Assembly (NCBI GenBank): GCA_026394055.1
Contig: JAPKYZ010000093.1
Location: 1 to 44,777, forward strand
Source of the DNA: Acidobacteriota bacterium
GTDB taxonomy: Bacteria > Acidobacteriota > Terriglobia > Bryobacterales > Bryobacteraceae
DNA length: 44,777 bases
Direction of reading: 5' to 3'
A program made the position numbers and the translations under genes. Every line of letters begins with the position of its first letter. The first letter of the stretch is position 1. This document shows positions 26,813 to 34,901 of the stretch, piece after piece. The notes beneath the pieces are model-generated. The model did no database searches and was not told the DNA's origin. It was given only the letters and a program-made list of their open reading frames with translations.

Positions 26813-27376
26813 CTACTGACTCGGGTTGGAGTGGCTCTGCAGGTTGAACGAGACCCAGAAAAGATGTCCAATACTCGACATGCGAATCTCCCCGGGCGGA
26901 GGTTGCCGGAGCACGCCTTTGGAGCCTTGTGAAAGTCTCCGGAGGGCGGCAAAGGCCAGTTGCCCCGACTTGAAGCGCGGCATCAGAAAATCGGTCTCCA
27001 AATCCCTGGCCACCAGGACCACGCAAAACTGGATTGCGCCCGGCTTGTCGTCAAACGCCAAGTCAAACGGCACGCGCTCATTCTGCTTGACCATGAAACT
27101 GGGGCGGACCAGCTGGAAATCGGCATCGCCGTCTTCGCGGGCAAACACCGCCGCCGCGCCATCTGCCGGAGCCGTCATCTCGACCACAAACTTTTCCCGG
27201 GTGCGGAACGGTTCCGTTTCGGGAACGCTGATCAACCGCCCGCCCGCATCCCTCCGCAACACCTTCACCAGGCCAAGAGCATTGCGCTCCGCGGGCAGAT
27301 CAAAAACAACTCGAGCGCCGTCAGGTTGCAGGCAACCGGCAGCTAAGGTGGTGCCCAATGCGATAAGCGGCAGCAT
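26813..27376 (-). CDS. small lipoprotein coupled to the caspase gene
   Basis: A 187-residue protein with lipobox LAAGC at Cys15 (MLPLIALGTTLAAGC). The start ATG at 27376 shares one base with the stop of the caspase gene (TGATG), so translation is probably coupled. The mature part is beta-rich with no family I recognise (VVFDLPAERNALGLVKVLRR, FVVEMTAPADGAAAVFARED, AIQFCVVLVARDLETDFLMP). The coupling strongly ties its function to the caspase-like protease, for instance as substrate, inhibitor or membrane anchor; this is inference. Confidence 0.75.
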   Translation of the reverse strand: MLPLIALGTTLAAGCLQPDGARVVFDLPAERNALGLVKVLRRDAGGRLISVPETEPFRTREKFVVEMTAPADGAAAVFAREDGDADFQLVRPSFMVKQNERVPFDLAFDDKPGAIQFCVVLVARDLETDFLMPRFKSGQLAFAALRRLSQGSKGVLRQPPPGEIRMSSIGHLFWVSFNLQSHSNPSQ

Positions 27377-28584
27377 CAGTCTTTGTCCGTTTCTGGGGCG
27401 CCAATGGTTAGATCAATCTCCCGTTGTCCCGGCGGGAAAGTCCGGATCTGGGGATGCTGCTGCGCGCCAAACTTCTCTCGCTCCACAATCGTCGGCACCT
27501 TGTCATTCAAATGGCGATAGATTTGACTGATCGTGGGACGGCCATTGTCCAACTGCAAGGCTTGAATGAGTGTACTCGTGAAGTAGCCGTTACGAATCGT
27601 CTCCGACTCCCAGGACCTCTCGCTGGCATTGCTTGAAGTAATCACCACGCGGGCCCGTCCCTGCGGGACGTTCTGCACGATCCGCTCAGCCGTGTCGTTG
27701 GCCATGGCCAAGCCACGGCTGCCACGCGGACCCGCCAAATCGCGCGCACCGGAACGGCTTGCGTCGCCCGAATAGCAAGTATCCAGAAATGCGATAACCC
27801 GCTTGGCCCGGAAGCGCGAGATGGCGCGCTGCAAATCATCCATCGGAAACGCGGTAGCCGTGTTCAGAACATCGCGCACTTCAGTGTCGTGCATCAGGAT
27901 AAACCCGCTTCGGGCCGCCGCCGCAGCCGGATCCATTTCCGGAGACGAACCGTGCCCACTGAAATAGAGCAACACCAGATCATCTTCGGTGGCCTCTGCC
28001 TCCAACCGGGCCAATGCCTGGCGGATGTTGGTGTACGTCACTTGTTCGTTGGTCAGAATGGAGACCCGCTCTGGCCGGAACTTTCCGATCGCCGGGTCAA
28101 GCAGTGCGGAAGAAAAGTCCCGCGCATCCTTGGCCGCAAATTCGAGATCCGGTAACCGCTGAAATCGCGGCTCCCCTGCTTTCAGAGCGCGGTTCTGAGC
28201 GCTGAAGTCCTTAAACTTGCTCACACCGACAACCAGCGCATACTTGCGGCGAACAGGCCCCAGCGACTCAATACCGCCTTCTTCCTTGCTCGAGCCCAAG
28301 ATCTCCTTGTCTGGCCGCGCACCGGTAAAGTTCGCCATCTTGTCATGGCGCTGGGCGGCCGCGTCGTCACCCATCGCTCGGTACAAGTCCGCAATGCGGC
28401 GATGTACCGCGCCGTCCTGCCCACATTGCCGGGCGGCTTTCTCCAGATACAGGCGGGCGGCAGCGCTCTTGCGCTGGAAGAACTGGCTCTCCGCCTCATC
28501 CACCGTCCGTAACCCCAACTGAGGGCAGGACTGTGCCCGCGCGATCAGGGCAATTGAGCCCGCCATCACTGCCAAACGAAGCAT
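27376..28584 (-). CDS. exported caspase-fold protease (peptidase C14)
   Basis: A 402-residue protein with an N-terminal signal-like segment (MLRLAVMAGSIALIARAQS). Residues about 25-85 look like two helical repeats (SAAARLYLEKAARQCGQDGA and HRRIADLYRAMGDDAAAQRH, TPR/Sel1-like). The caspase domain spans about 112-395: RKYALVVGVSKF at its first strand, His211 in YFSGHGS and Cys270 in FLDTCYSG, the catalytic dyad. Caspase-fold proteases in bacteria include metacaspases and regulated cell-death effectors. It lies 12 bp downstream of the TPR protein gene and its stop overlaps the next ATG. Export would place it in the periplasm, unlike most defence caspases. Confidence 0.9.
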   Translation of the reverse strand: MLRLAVMAGSIALIARAQSCPQLGLRTVDEAESQFFQRKSAAARLYLEKAARQCGQDGAVHRRIADLYRAMGDDAAAQRHDKMANFTGARPDKEILGSSKEEGGIESLGPVRRKYALVVGVSKFKDFSAQNRALKAGEPRFQRLPDLEFAAKDARDFSSALLDPAIGKFRPERVSILTNEQVTYTNIRQALARLEAEATEDDLVLLYFSGHGSSPEMDPAAAAARSGFILMHDTEVRDVLNTATAFPMDDLQRAISRFRAKRVIAFLDTCYSGDASRSGARDLAGPRGSRGLAMANDTAERIVQNVPQGRARVVITSSNASERSWESETIRNGYFTSTLIQALQLDNGRPTISQIYRHLNDKVPTIVEREKFGAQQHPQIRTFPPGQREIDLTIGAPETDKD

Positions 28585-28596
28585 TCGGTGCCTCCG

Positions 28597-30204
28597 CTAC
28601 TTCTTCGCCGCCGTGGCCGGTTTGGCAGGCGCCACGGAGACGGCCGCAGCCTTCGGCCCTGCGCCCGGCGCGGCGGTGGCGGGTGTTCCCGCCTTTGGTG
28701 CGGCCGGCTTAGGAACGGTGGGCGAAGTGGCTCGGGGAGCGGTCGAGACCGTCGCCGGTGCCGCAACCGGAACAGCTTTCGGCGCGCCCGGCTCCGCAAA
28801 TGTGTACTTGGCTTCCACCGCGCGGAGATCGTCGGCATCCAGGTTCTTGCCTTGTGCGAACAGAGTCAGGTCTTCGCGCTCCTCCTTGGAGACAACCTTG
28901 TCGTCGACCACCATCTTGAACTGCGTCTCATACTCGGAAACACTGACCAACCGGGCATTCTCCTGCTTCAGAATCCGGGTGGTTTCCAATTCGTTCAGCT
29001 TGAAAACGTCCTGGCCCATCTTCGCCAAGTCACCCGGATTGGGAGACCGGAGATTACGGCGCACCATCCGGCGGAAGCTCTTCTCCTGATCACTGTCCTC
29101 GCGGCGGGAATCAATGGCTCGCTGCCCTTCCAGCCGCGCGTGATATTCCTGGCGCCGCTTTTCGCGCTCAGTTTCCCAATTGGCGCGTTGGTCCTTGGCG
29201 CGGTCTAAATTGGTTTTGGCCAACCGGAGCCGCTCGGCCGCGCCCTGGATGTACTTCTCAGTCGGGTCCGCCTTCATCGCCCTGTCATAAGTGTCCAGCG
29301 CCTTCGCGAAATACTCGCTCGCCGACACCGGGTTCAATGTGGCGGCGTACTCCTTATAGGCCAGCGCCTCATAGGCTACGGCCAAGTTGTAAATGCGGTC
29401 GCCCTCATTCTTCTTCATCTTCACCGCTTCCCACAGCTTGATCGCGCCCTCCCAATCGGGCTGCGTGCCCAGGACCAGCTTGTTGCCGGCTCGCAACTCA
29501 TCGTCGCAACCTAGTTTGATTTCCAGATCATCGACGGTATTGACGTAGCGGCGGAGGATCTGATGGCCGAGGTCGGAGAGCAACGCTGCGTTTATGTCCG
29601 CCGCGGTATCCACCGGGGCCGAGGGTCCGCGCTGCTTCGGGGTATTGACAGCATGTAAGGCGCGGGACATCAGACCCGATCCCGTAGTTCCTGTCGCATC
29701 GGATTCCAGTGGCCGGGACTGCGAGTAGCTACTGGTCGGATCAAACGTGTCCAAGGTGTCCCCTTCGGCGTCTAAGAGCCTTACGCTCAGCGAGATCGAC
29801 CCCTTACCCACCCAGTAAGGGACGGACACTTCGACGGTCTTCCATTCCTTCTTCGACACCTCGACGGACTTGGTCTCCTTCCGCATCTCTCGCCGGACCG
29901 TCGGCACATCATAGGTCACTACAGAGATTTTTAGCGTCGCATCTCCCTTCTGCGACTCAATCTTGAAGTCCTTATTCAGCTTCTGCTCGATTGTCATTCG
30001 CAGGCGGGCCTGGTCAGTAAAGCCCTTATCCGCCTCAACAATCTGGACATTCACCGATTTGATCTGTGGATAAGCGTCCGGAGGCCGCGGCACTCGTAAA
30101 CGAACCACGTCTGAGGACGTACCGAGCAGGCCGTGATTAAACTTTCCCGCACCGAGAGGAAACACCATGGTGGCCGCAATGGCCAATACCCAAGTGAAGC
30201 GCAT
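28597..30204 (-). CDS. exported TPR/coiled-coil protein of the TIR-caspase cluster
   Basis: A 535-residue protein, taken from ATG 30204 (MRFTWVLAIAATMVF) with AAAGGTGG upstream; the frame extends 13 codons further. After the signal peptide, residues about 25-180 are a beta/alpha domain (RMTIEQKLNKDFKIESQKGD, DATLKISVVTYDVP) that loosely recalls CsgG/LpoB-type lipoprotein domains. Residues about 240-325 contain TPR-like helices (EGAIKLWEAVKMKKNEGDRI, FAKALDTYDRAMKADPTE). A very charged coiled-coil follows (ANWETEREKRRQEYHARLEG), and the last about 60 residues are Ala/Pro/Thr-rich. Function unknown; an envelope scaffold is a fair guess. It has a possible promoter of its own and lies 12 bp from the caspase gene. 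Confidence 0.78.
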   Translation of the reverse strand: MRFTWVLAIAATMVFPLGAGKFNHGLLGTSSDVVRLRVPRPPDAYPQIKSVNVQIVEADKGFTDQARLRMTIEQKLNKDFKIESQKGDATLKISVVTYDVPTVRREMRKETKSVEVSKKEWKTVEVSVPYWVGKGSISLSVRLLDAEGDTLDTFDPTSSYSQSRPLESDATGTTGSGLMSRALHAVNTPKQRGPSAPVDTAADINAALLSDLGHQILRRYVNTVDDLEIKLGCDDELRAGNKLVLGTQPDWEGAIKLWEAVKMKKNEGDRIYNLAVAYEALAYKEYAATLNPVSASEYFAKALDTYDRAMKADPTEKYIQGAAERLRLAKTNLDRAKDQRANWETEREKRRQEYHARLEGQRAIDSRREDSDQEKSFRRMVRRNLRSPNPGDLAKMGQDVFKLNELETTRILKQENARLVSVSEYETQFKMVVDDKVVSKEEREDLTLFAQGKNLDADDLRAVEAKYTFAEPGAPKAVPVAAPATVSTAPRATSPTVPKPAAPKAGTPATAAPGAGPKAAAVSVAPAKPATAAKK

Positions 30205-30246
30205 CTTATCCACCTTTGAGAAACAGACGAGGATTGATTTCAAAAG

Positions 30247-30275
30247 ATCCTAACACTTTGCCATGGTGCGGGCAA
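30247..30275 (-). promoter_or_regulatory. possible promoter upstream of the TPR protein gene
   Basis: On the minus strand TTGCCC (30275-30270) and TAGGAT (30252-30247) are 17 bp apart, in the 103-bp gap after the TIR gene. Each hexamer matches four of six consensus bases. The TPR-caspase-lipoprotein genes may thus be transcribed with or without the TIR gene. Confidence 0.4.
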
Positions 30276-30307
30276 GAGTTTTGTTTCTCACTTCATAAGA
30301 TATTTCG

Positions 30308-31588
30308 CTACTGGCGTAATTCCGTTAACAACTTCTCGAATCCGGCATTTCCCCGCAGAGGGGCCAAATGAGGGTCTCGTAACATTTGGGCACCATCACT
30401 AAAGCCCCCATTGACGGCTTGCTGGAGCATCCCGAGGGCCGCGGTCGGATCGCTCTGGGCCAGGGAACAGGCAAGATTATAGTAGGCGTACGCGCGAACC
30501 CGTTGAAGATGGCGCCGCACGGCATTTGTGTTCGTAGCGACCGCCCCTTCCATCAAAATGTGGCGAGAGAGAAAACTATCCTCATGCCACAACAGACAGT
30601 CACAGAGCTGCACTTCTGCCCGCAGCACCTTCTCAGCGTCGGCATAGCGGGCTTGATCGGCATAGATCCCGCCCAACGTCATCCGGAGGCCGGGAATGCC
30701 TCGGCCGGGTCCCGCCAGCAGCGCGGCGAGCATTTGGTCCGCTTGGGCGACGTTCCCCTCCTGCGCTTGGAAACGGGCTTGCCGAAGAGTTGTGAACAGT
30801 CCATCAGCAGAGTGCTGTCCGGCTCCATAGGACAACATCGGGGAAAACTCCGTCCACTCGGCCAATGGACACCCGGCGGTCACATAGGTGGCCGTCTGTG
30901 CGAAGGCAGCTCGCGCCGAAGGCAGCAGAATGGTGGTGGCGGTTGCCACGCTCAACAAGAGGACCACCAAGTGCGGAGCGTAGGGTCTTAACCAACCATC
31001 CCAAATCGGGTGAGAGCGCTTGTCTTCTGCCACTGGAGCTTCGAGAACTGCACGGATTGCCGCAACCGTTGCTTGGCTCCTTTTGTGAAGCGGCTTGACT
31101 TGGCGTTGCCGCAGGAACGACAGATGCCCCGACAGCAGATGCCACCATGGCAATGCAAATGGTGAGAACTTTTCTGGCTTACCAATGAAGAAAGTATGAA
31201 TGCGAAACTTTTCATCCGTCGCCCACCGTCGGCGAGCCGCGGCGACTTCACGCCATACTTCGGTTGACCGAAGTGCAGCTGGCGACAAGAGGACGACTAT
31301 CTCTTGACAGTCTTCGTTGATTTCGCGCAGAAGCCAGTTGCGCCAATTGACCGAGAGAGGAATGTCGAGCTTCGCGAGGAAGAAAGAAAACTTGTCACCA
31401 GGAGCCTTCGGCTGTGCGACGGCAAGTGACTCTTCCGCCGCTTCATTCACGGAAAAAGAGAATTTATCGCCTCCACCATGCCGCAATGCGTCGGCGAGTT
31501 CCTCGTCCGCCGATTCATTGCTGGAAAACGAGATAAATATTCTTCGCGGCGCGTCGGCAATTAACTTGGCGGAGGCGGCACCAGTCAT
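30308..31588 (-). CDS. TIR-domain membrane protein with extracytoplasmic helical repeats
   Basis: A 426-residue protein. Residues about 15-140 are a TIR domain: RRIFISFSSNE at strand A, an internal 24-residue tandem duplication (22-45 and 46-69), KLDIPLSVNWRNWLLREI, then EIVVLLSPAALRSTEVWREV, where Glu114 aligns with the catalytic Glu of NADase TIRs and Glu110 replaces the usual Trp. A single membrane segment lies at about 206-223. The C-terminal part (about 255-426) is a run of short helices with TPR character (RFQAQEGNVAQADQMLAALL, GGIYADQARYADAEKVLRAE, AYYNLACSLAQSDPTAALGM). Predicted topology is cytoplasmic TIR and periplasmic repeats. It heads the cluster with its own promoter, 78 bp after fabF. 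NADase activity is not shown. Confidence 0.8.
   Translation of the reverse strand: MTGAASAKLIADAPRRIFISFSSNESADEELADALRHGGGDKFSFSVNEAAEESLAVAQPKAPGDKFSFFLAKLDIPLSVNWRNWLLREINEDCQEIVVLLSPAALRSTEVWREVAAARRRWATDEKFRIHTFFIGKPEKFSPFALPWWHLLSGHLSFLRQRQVKPLHKRSQATVAAIRAVLEAPVAEDKRSHPIWDGWLRPYAPHLVVLLLSVATATTILLPSARAAFAQTATYVTAGCPLAEWTEFSPMLSYGAGQHSADGLFTTLRQARFQAQEGNVAQADQMLAALLAGPGRGIPGLRMTLGGIYADQARYADAEKVLRAEVQLCDCLLWHEDSFLSRHILMEGAVATNTNAVRRHLQRVRAYAYYNLACSLAQSDPTAALGMLQQAVNGGFSDGAQMLRDPHLAPLRGNAGFEKLLTELRQ
31382..31525 (-). repeat. 72-bp in-frame tandem duplication inside the TIR domain
   Basis: Two adjacent 72-bp units (31525-31454 and 31453-31382 on the minus strand) encode 24-residue copies that agree at 14 positions, both ending GDKFSF; the DNA agrees at 49 of 72 bases. 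The reading frame is kept. Confidence 0.8.
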
Positions 31589-31598
31589 TAAGAGGCTG

Positions 31599-31628
31599 AG
31601 TGTAGTGCTGCCAGGCCCATTGTGTCAA
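31599..31628 (-). promoter_or_regulatory. promoter of the TIR-caspase cluster
   Basis: On the minus strand a consensus TTGACA (31628-31623) and TACACT (31604-31599) are 18 bp apart. The predicted start is only about four bases before the ATG at 31588, and no ribosome site is visible, consistent with a near-leaderless transcript separate from fabF. Confidence 0.55.
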
Positions 31629-31666
31629 CAGGCCCGGCAGACAGCCAAGTAGAAGGTGGTGCGGAA

Positions 31667-32908
31667 CTAAGCCACCCAGTGCTTAAAGATCAACGAGCCG
31701 TTGGTCCCGCCAAAGCCGAAGGAGTTGGACAGGGCGTATTCGATCTTCATCGGGCGGGCGACGTTGGGTACGTAGTCCAGGTCGCAGCCTTCCCCGGGTT
31801 CGCCGAGGTTGATGGTGGGGGGGGCGGTCTGGTCGCGCAAGGCCAGCACCGTGATGCCTGCCTCCAGGCCGCCGGCGCCGCCGAGGAGGTGGCCGGTCAT
31901 GGACTTGGTGGAGGAGACGGCTACTTTGCTGGAATGGTCGCCAAAGGCCCACTTGATCGCCTTGGTTTCCATCACATCACCCAGCGGCGTCGAGGTGCCG
32001 TGGGCATTGATGTAATCAATCGCTTCCGGCGCCAGCTTGGCGTCCTTCAAAGCGTTGCGCATCACGCGGTACGGGCCGTCGCCATCTTCGGAGGGGGCCG
32101 TAATGTGGAACGCGTCACCCGACATCCCGTAGCCGACGATTTCGGCGTAGATGGGGGCGTTACGAGCCAGTGCATGCTCCAATTCTTCGAGCATCAGCAC
32201 GCCCGCGCCTTCGCCCATCACAAAACCATCCCGATCCTTGTCCCACGGACGGCTGGCCAGCAGGGGCTCGTCGTTGCGGGTGGAGAGAGCGCGCATGGCG
32301 GCAAAACCGCCGACACTCATGGGCGTGATCGCCGCTTCCGCACCGCCGCAGATCATCGCGTCGGCGTAGCCGTGCTGGATCAAGCGGAAGCTGTCGCCAA
32401 TGGCATGGGCACCGGTGGTGCAGGCCGTGGCGGTAGCGGAATTGGGACCTTTGGCGCCGGTCCGGATCGACACATGGCCTGAAGCCAGGTTGACGATGGT
32501 GGCTGGAATAAAGAAGGGGGAAATGCGGCCGGGGCCGCCTTTGAGGTACTTTTCGTGCTCCCGCTCGATGACTTCGAAGCCACCGATGCCGGAGCCGATG
32601 TAGACCCCCACTTGCTCACAGTTTTCCGGCGTGATTTGGAGGCCGGAAGACTTTACCGCTTCATCTGCTGCCGCGACGGCAAACATCATGAAGCGGGCGA
32701 GCTTCTTGATTTCCTTCTTTTCAAACCATTGGAGCGGATCAAAATCCTTCACTTCGCAAGCGATCTTGCAATCAAATGCGGTGGGATCAAATTGGGTGAT
32801 GACACCCACTCCAGATTGGGAGGCCAAAAGAGACTTCCAAGTCTCCTCGGCCGTGTGCCCGACGCCGGACATGAGTCCAACGCCGGTCACCACGACTCTG
32901 CGCGGCAC
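31667..32908 (-). CDS. fabF: beta-ketoacyl-ACP synthase II
   Basis: A 413-residue condensing enzyme of fatty acid elongation. The triad is at the canonical positions: Cys163 in TACTTGAHAIG, His303 in NAHGTSTPLGD and His340 in STKSMTGHLLGGAGG. It condenses malonyl-ACP with acyl-ACP in the cytoplasm. The start is a GTG at 32908 with a GGGAGAA ribosome site. It lies 27 bp downstream of acpP, the usual acpP-fabF arrangement, so the two are almost certainly an operon. No terminator was seen between fabF and the TIR gene. Confidence 0.97.
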   Translation of the reverse strand: MPRRVVVTGVGLMSGVGHTAEETWKSLLASQSGVGVITQFDPTAFDCKIACEVKDFDPLQWFEKKEIKKLARFMMFAVAAADEAVKSSGLQITPENCEQVGVYIGSGIGGFEVIEREHEKYLKGGPGRISPFFIPATIVNLASGHVSIRTGAKGPNSATATACTTGAHAIGDSFRLIQHGYADAMICGGAEAAITPMSVGGFAAMRALSTRNDEPLLASRPWDKDRDGFVMGEGAGVLMLEELEHALARNAPIYAEIVGYGMSGDAFHITAPSEDGDGPYRVMRNALKDAKLAPEAIDYINAHGTSTPLGDVMETKAIKWAFGDHSSKVAVSSTKSMTGHLLGGAGGLEAGITVLALRDQTAPPTINLGEPGEGCDLDYVPNVARPMKIEYALSNSFGFGGTNGSLIFKHWVA

Positions 32909-32935
32909 GGATTTTCTCCCTAAGCCTAAAAAAGT

Positions 32936-33184
32936 CTACTTCTTGCCTTGGTTCTTGTTGATGTAGTCGATGGCATCGCCCACCGTCTTCATCTTCTCGG
33001 CGTCTTCGTCCGGCACTTCCAGGCCAAACGCTTCTTCAAACGCCATCACCAGCTCGACGATGTCGAGGGAGTCGGCACCCAGGTCGTCCACGAACGACGC
33101 GGTCTTGTCGACCTGCGCTTCGTCCACGCCCAGCTGCTCAACGATAATCTGCTTAACCTTTTGCTCGACCTGCTCAACGGTCAC
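32936..33184 (-). CDS. acpP: acyl carrier protein
   Basis: An 82-residue acidic protein; Ser39 in [10 protein letters not shown] is the 4'-phosphopantetheine attachment site. It carries acyl intermediates for fatty acid synthesis and pairs with the adjacent fabF. The start is GTG 33184, with GGAGG seven bases upstream. The length and highly acidic helices are typical. Confidence 0.97.
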   Translation of the reverse strand: MTVEQVEQKVKQIIVEQLGVDEAQVDKTASFVDDLGADSLDIVELVMAFEEAFGLEVPDEDAEKMKTVGDAIDYINKNQGKK

Positions 33185-33300
33185 TAGTAGCCTCCAAAGA
33201 ATCTGAGTTTAGCAGCAAAGCTGCTCGCAACAAAACTTGACGCAAGGGCTGTAACCCCAGCCCCACCTTCTGCGCCTATCCATTCAATCCCCGTTACACC

Positions 33301-33334
33301 GGCGGGCATCAACACCCCAATCAAGATGCCCGCC
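33301..33334. terminator. hairpin downstream of cysK
   Basis: A perfect 10-bp stem (GGCGGGCATC / GATGCCCGCC) with a 14-base loop lies 78 bp beyond the cysK stop and upstream of acpP. There is no T-tract. It may separate the cysK and acpP transcripts. Confidence 0.45.
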
Positions 33335-33411
33335 ACCCCCTAAAATTCAGCGTTTTCAGATTCCGCCAGCTTCTCTTTAGAAGCGCGAACCCTTCGTTAC
33401 GCTTCATCAAA

Positions 33412-34374
33412 CTACGCCTCATCAAACATTCCTTCAAACAGGATGCTTGACAGGTAGCGTTCACCGGCATCAGGCAGTACCACGACAATCGTTTTGCCTG
33501 CCATTTCCGGCAAGTGGGCCAATCGCACCGCCGCGGCGGCCGCAGCCCCGCACGAGATTCCACACAGGATACCTTCTTCGCGCGCCAACCGTCGAGCCAT
33601 CTCCACCGATTCCTCGTTGGTGACATGCTCGACGCGATCCACCATCGTGATGTCCAGCGTATCCGGCACAAAGCCTGCCCCAATGCCCTGGATCTTGTGT
33701 GGACCCGGCACCACGGCTTCGCCCTTCAGCGTCTGGCTGATCACCGGAGAGTTCCCCGGCTCCACCGCCACCGACAACAGCGGCTGCTGGCGGACCTGCT
33801 TGAAATACCGGGAGATGCCCGTGATGGTGCCGCCCGTGCCGACACCCGAGACCAGCACGTCCACCGCGCCGCCGGTATCTTCCCAAATTTCCGGACCCGT
33901 CGTTTCGACGTGAACAGCTGGATTGGCGGGGTTCTTGAACTGTTGCAGCAACAGGTACCGGGCCGGGTCCGCGGCGGCCGTGTTCTCGGCCTCCTGGATC
34001 GCCGCCCGCATGCCACCCGGGCCGGGCGTCAGCACCAGCTTGGCCCCCAACACCTTCAGCACCTTGCGCCGCTCGATCGACATCGTCTCGGGCATGGTCA
34101 ACGTGATCGGGTAGCCACGAGCGGCCGCGACGAAGGCCAGCGCGATGCCGGTGTTGCCGCTGGTCGGCTCAATCAGTTCGACACCGGGCTTCAGCAGGCC
34201 GCGCTTTTCGGCGTCCCAGATCATGTTGGCGCCGATGCGGCACTTCACCGAATAGGCGGGATTACGGCCTTCGATCTTGGCCAGCACCGTCGCTGGAGCA
34301 CCGCCGGTGACACGGTTCAAGCGGACCAGCGGGGTCCGGCCAATCGAGAGCGAGTTGTCGTTGAAATAGGCCAT
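33412..34374 (-). CDS. cysK: cysteine synthase A (O-acetylserine sulfhydrylase)
   Basis: A 320-residue PLP enzyme making cysteine from O-acetylserine and sulfide. The PLP lysine is Lys44 in [20 protein letters not shown], very close to the CysK type; the substrate loop TSGNTG is at 71-76 and the phosphate-binding loop is [10 protein letters not shown]. The C-terminal part ([11 protein letters not shown]) is also typical. The gene directly abuts the Rrf2 regulator (TAA immediately followed by ATG), so the pair is cotranscribed and probably translationally coupled. Confidence 0.95.
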   Translation of the reverse strand: MAYFNDNSLSIGRTPLVRLNRVTGGAPATVLAKIEGRNPAYSVKCRIGANMIWDAEKRGLLKPGVELIEPTSGNTGIALAFVAAARGYPITLTMPETMSIERRKVLKVLGAKLVLTPGPGGMRAAIQEAENTAAADPARYLLLQQFKNPANPAVHVETTGPEIWEDTGGAVDVLVSGVGTGGTITGISRYFKQVRQQPLLSVAVEPGNSPVISQTLKGEAVVPGPHKIQGIGAGFVPDTLDITMVDRVEHVTNEESVEMARRLAREEGILCGISCGAAAAAAVRLAHLPEMAGKTIVVVLPDAGERYLSSILFEGMFDEA

Positions 34375-34788
34375 TTAGATGTCCCAATTCGGCACGTAAC
34401 GGTTTTGCCGGTCTTGCCAGGCGCGGACCAGGTCCTCGACGGTGGTCTGATCAATCACCTGACTCACGGCCTTATCCACGCGCTCCCAGAGGTCGGTAAA
34501 GGGGGTCTCCTTCCGCTTGCGTCCGGGCCGGTCGCCCCCAATGTAGCGCAAAACATCACCGGTGGCGATCGAGGAGGCGGGCCGGGCCAGCAGATAGCCG
34601 CCTTCGGCACCGCGCTTGGATTCGACAAAGCCGCCCTGCTTCAGGCCGGCCAGAATCAATTCGAGAAATTTTTGGGGAATCTTCTGGCGTTTGGAGATGT
34701 CGGCGATTTTCACCGGCCCCGCCCCCAAGTGGGCCGCCAAGTCGAACAAGGCAGCCAGTGCGTACTCTCCCTTAAGTGAAATATTCAT
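34375..34788 (-). CDS. Rrf2-family regulator, CymR-like, linked to cysK
   Basis: A 137-residue winged-helix regulator: MNISLKGEYALAALFDLAAH, the recognition region ISKRQKIPQKFLELILAGLK, and wing GFVESKRGAEGGYLLARP. It contains no cysteine at all, so it cannot bind an Fe-S cluster as IscR or NsrR do; this and the linkage to cysK suggest a CymR-type sulfur regulator, which in Firmicutes works in complex with CysK. Its last residues are YVPNWDI. A terminal Ile resembles the CysK-binding tails of serine acetyltransferases. Divergent from the Nramp gene, with 113 bp between the start codons. Confidence 0.92.
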   Translation of the reverse strand: MNISLKGEYALAALFDLAAHLGAGPVKIADISKRQKIPQKFLELILAGLKQGGFVESKRGAEGGYLLARPASSIATGDVLRYIGGDRPGRKRKETPFTDLWERVDKAVSQVIDQTTVEDLVRAWQDRQNRYVPNWDI

Positions 34789-34806
34789 TCACGGCGAACC
34801 ATTGTG

Positions 34807-34836
34807 AGATTACTGGAATTGGCCCCGAAAGGTCAA
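34807..34836 (-). promoter_or_regulatory. possible promoter of the rrf2-cysK operon
   Basis: On the minus strand TTGACC (34836-34831) and TAATCT (34812-34807) are 18 bp apart, 18 bp upstream of the ATG. The -35 is strong and the -10 weak, which would suit an activated or repressed promoter. Confidence 0.4.
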
Positions 34837-34853
34837 TCGGTCCCCTGCGGCGG

Positions 34854-34886
34854 TTGCGCCGAGAGGTGGAGTAAACTATAGTTAAC
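34854..34886 (+). promoter_or_regulatory. promoter and overlapping palindrome of the Nramp gene
   Basis: TTGCGC (34854-34859) and TATAGT (34877-34882) are 17 bp apart. A 16-bp dyad, GTNAACTATAGTTNAC (34871-34886), covers the -10 element, an expected position for a repressor operator. The controlling protein is not known; a metal regulator or the divergent Rrf2 protein are candidates. Confidence 0.5.
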
Positions 34887-34901
34887 TTTCAACCGTAACC
34901 G

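Noticed and set aside
26813..31588. A classical Thoeris or CBASS defence system
   Set aside because: No ThsA-like SLOG/SIR2 protein and no cyclase are seen, and the caspase, TPR and lipoprotein products carry export signals. Only a looser TIR-caspase link is claimed.
34375..34788. IscR/NsrR-type Fe-S regulator
   Set aside because: The protein contains no cysteine, so it cannot hold the cluster.
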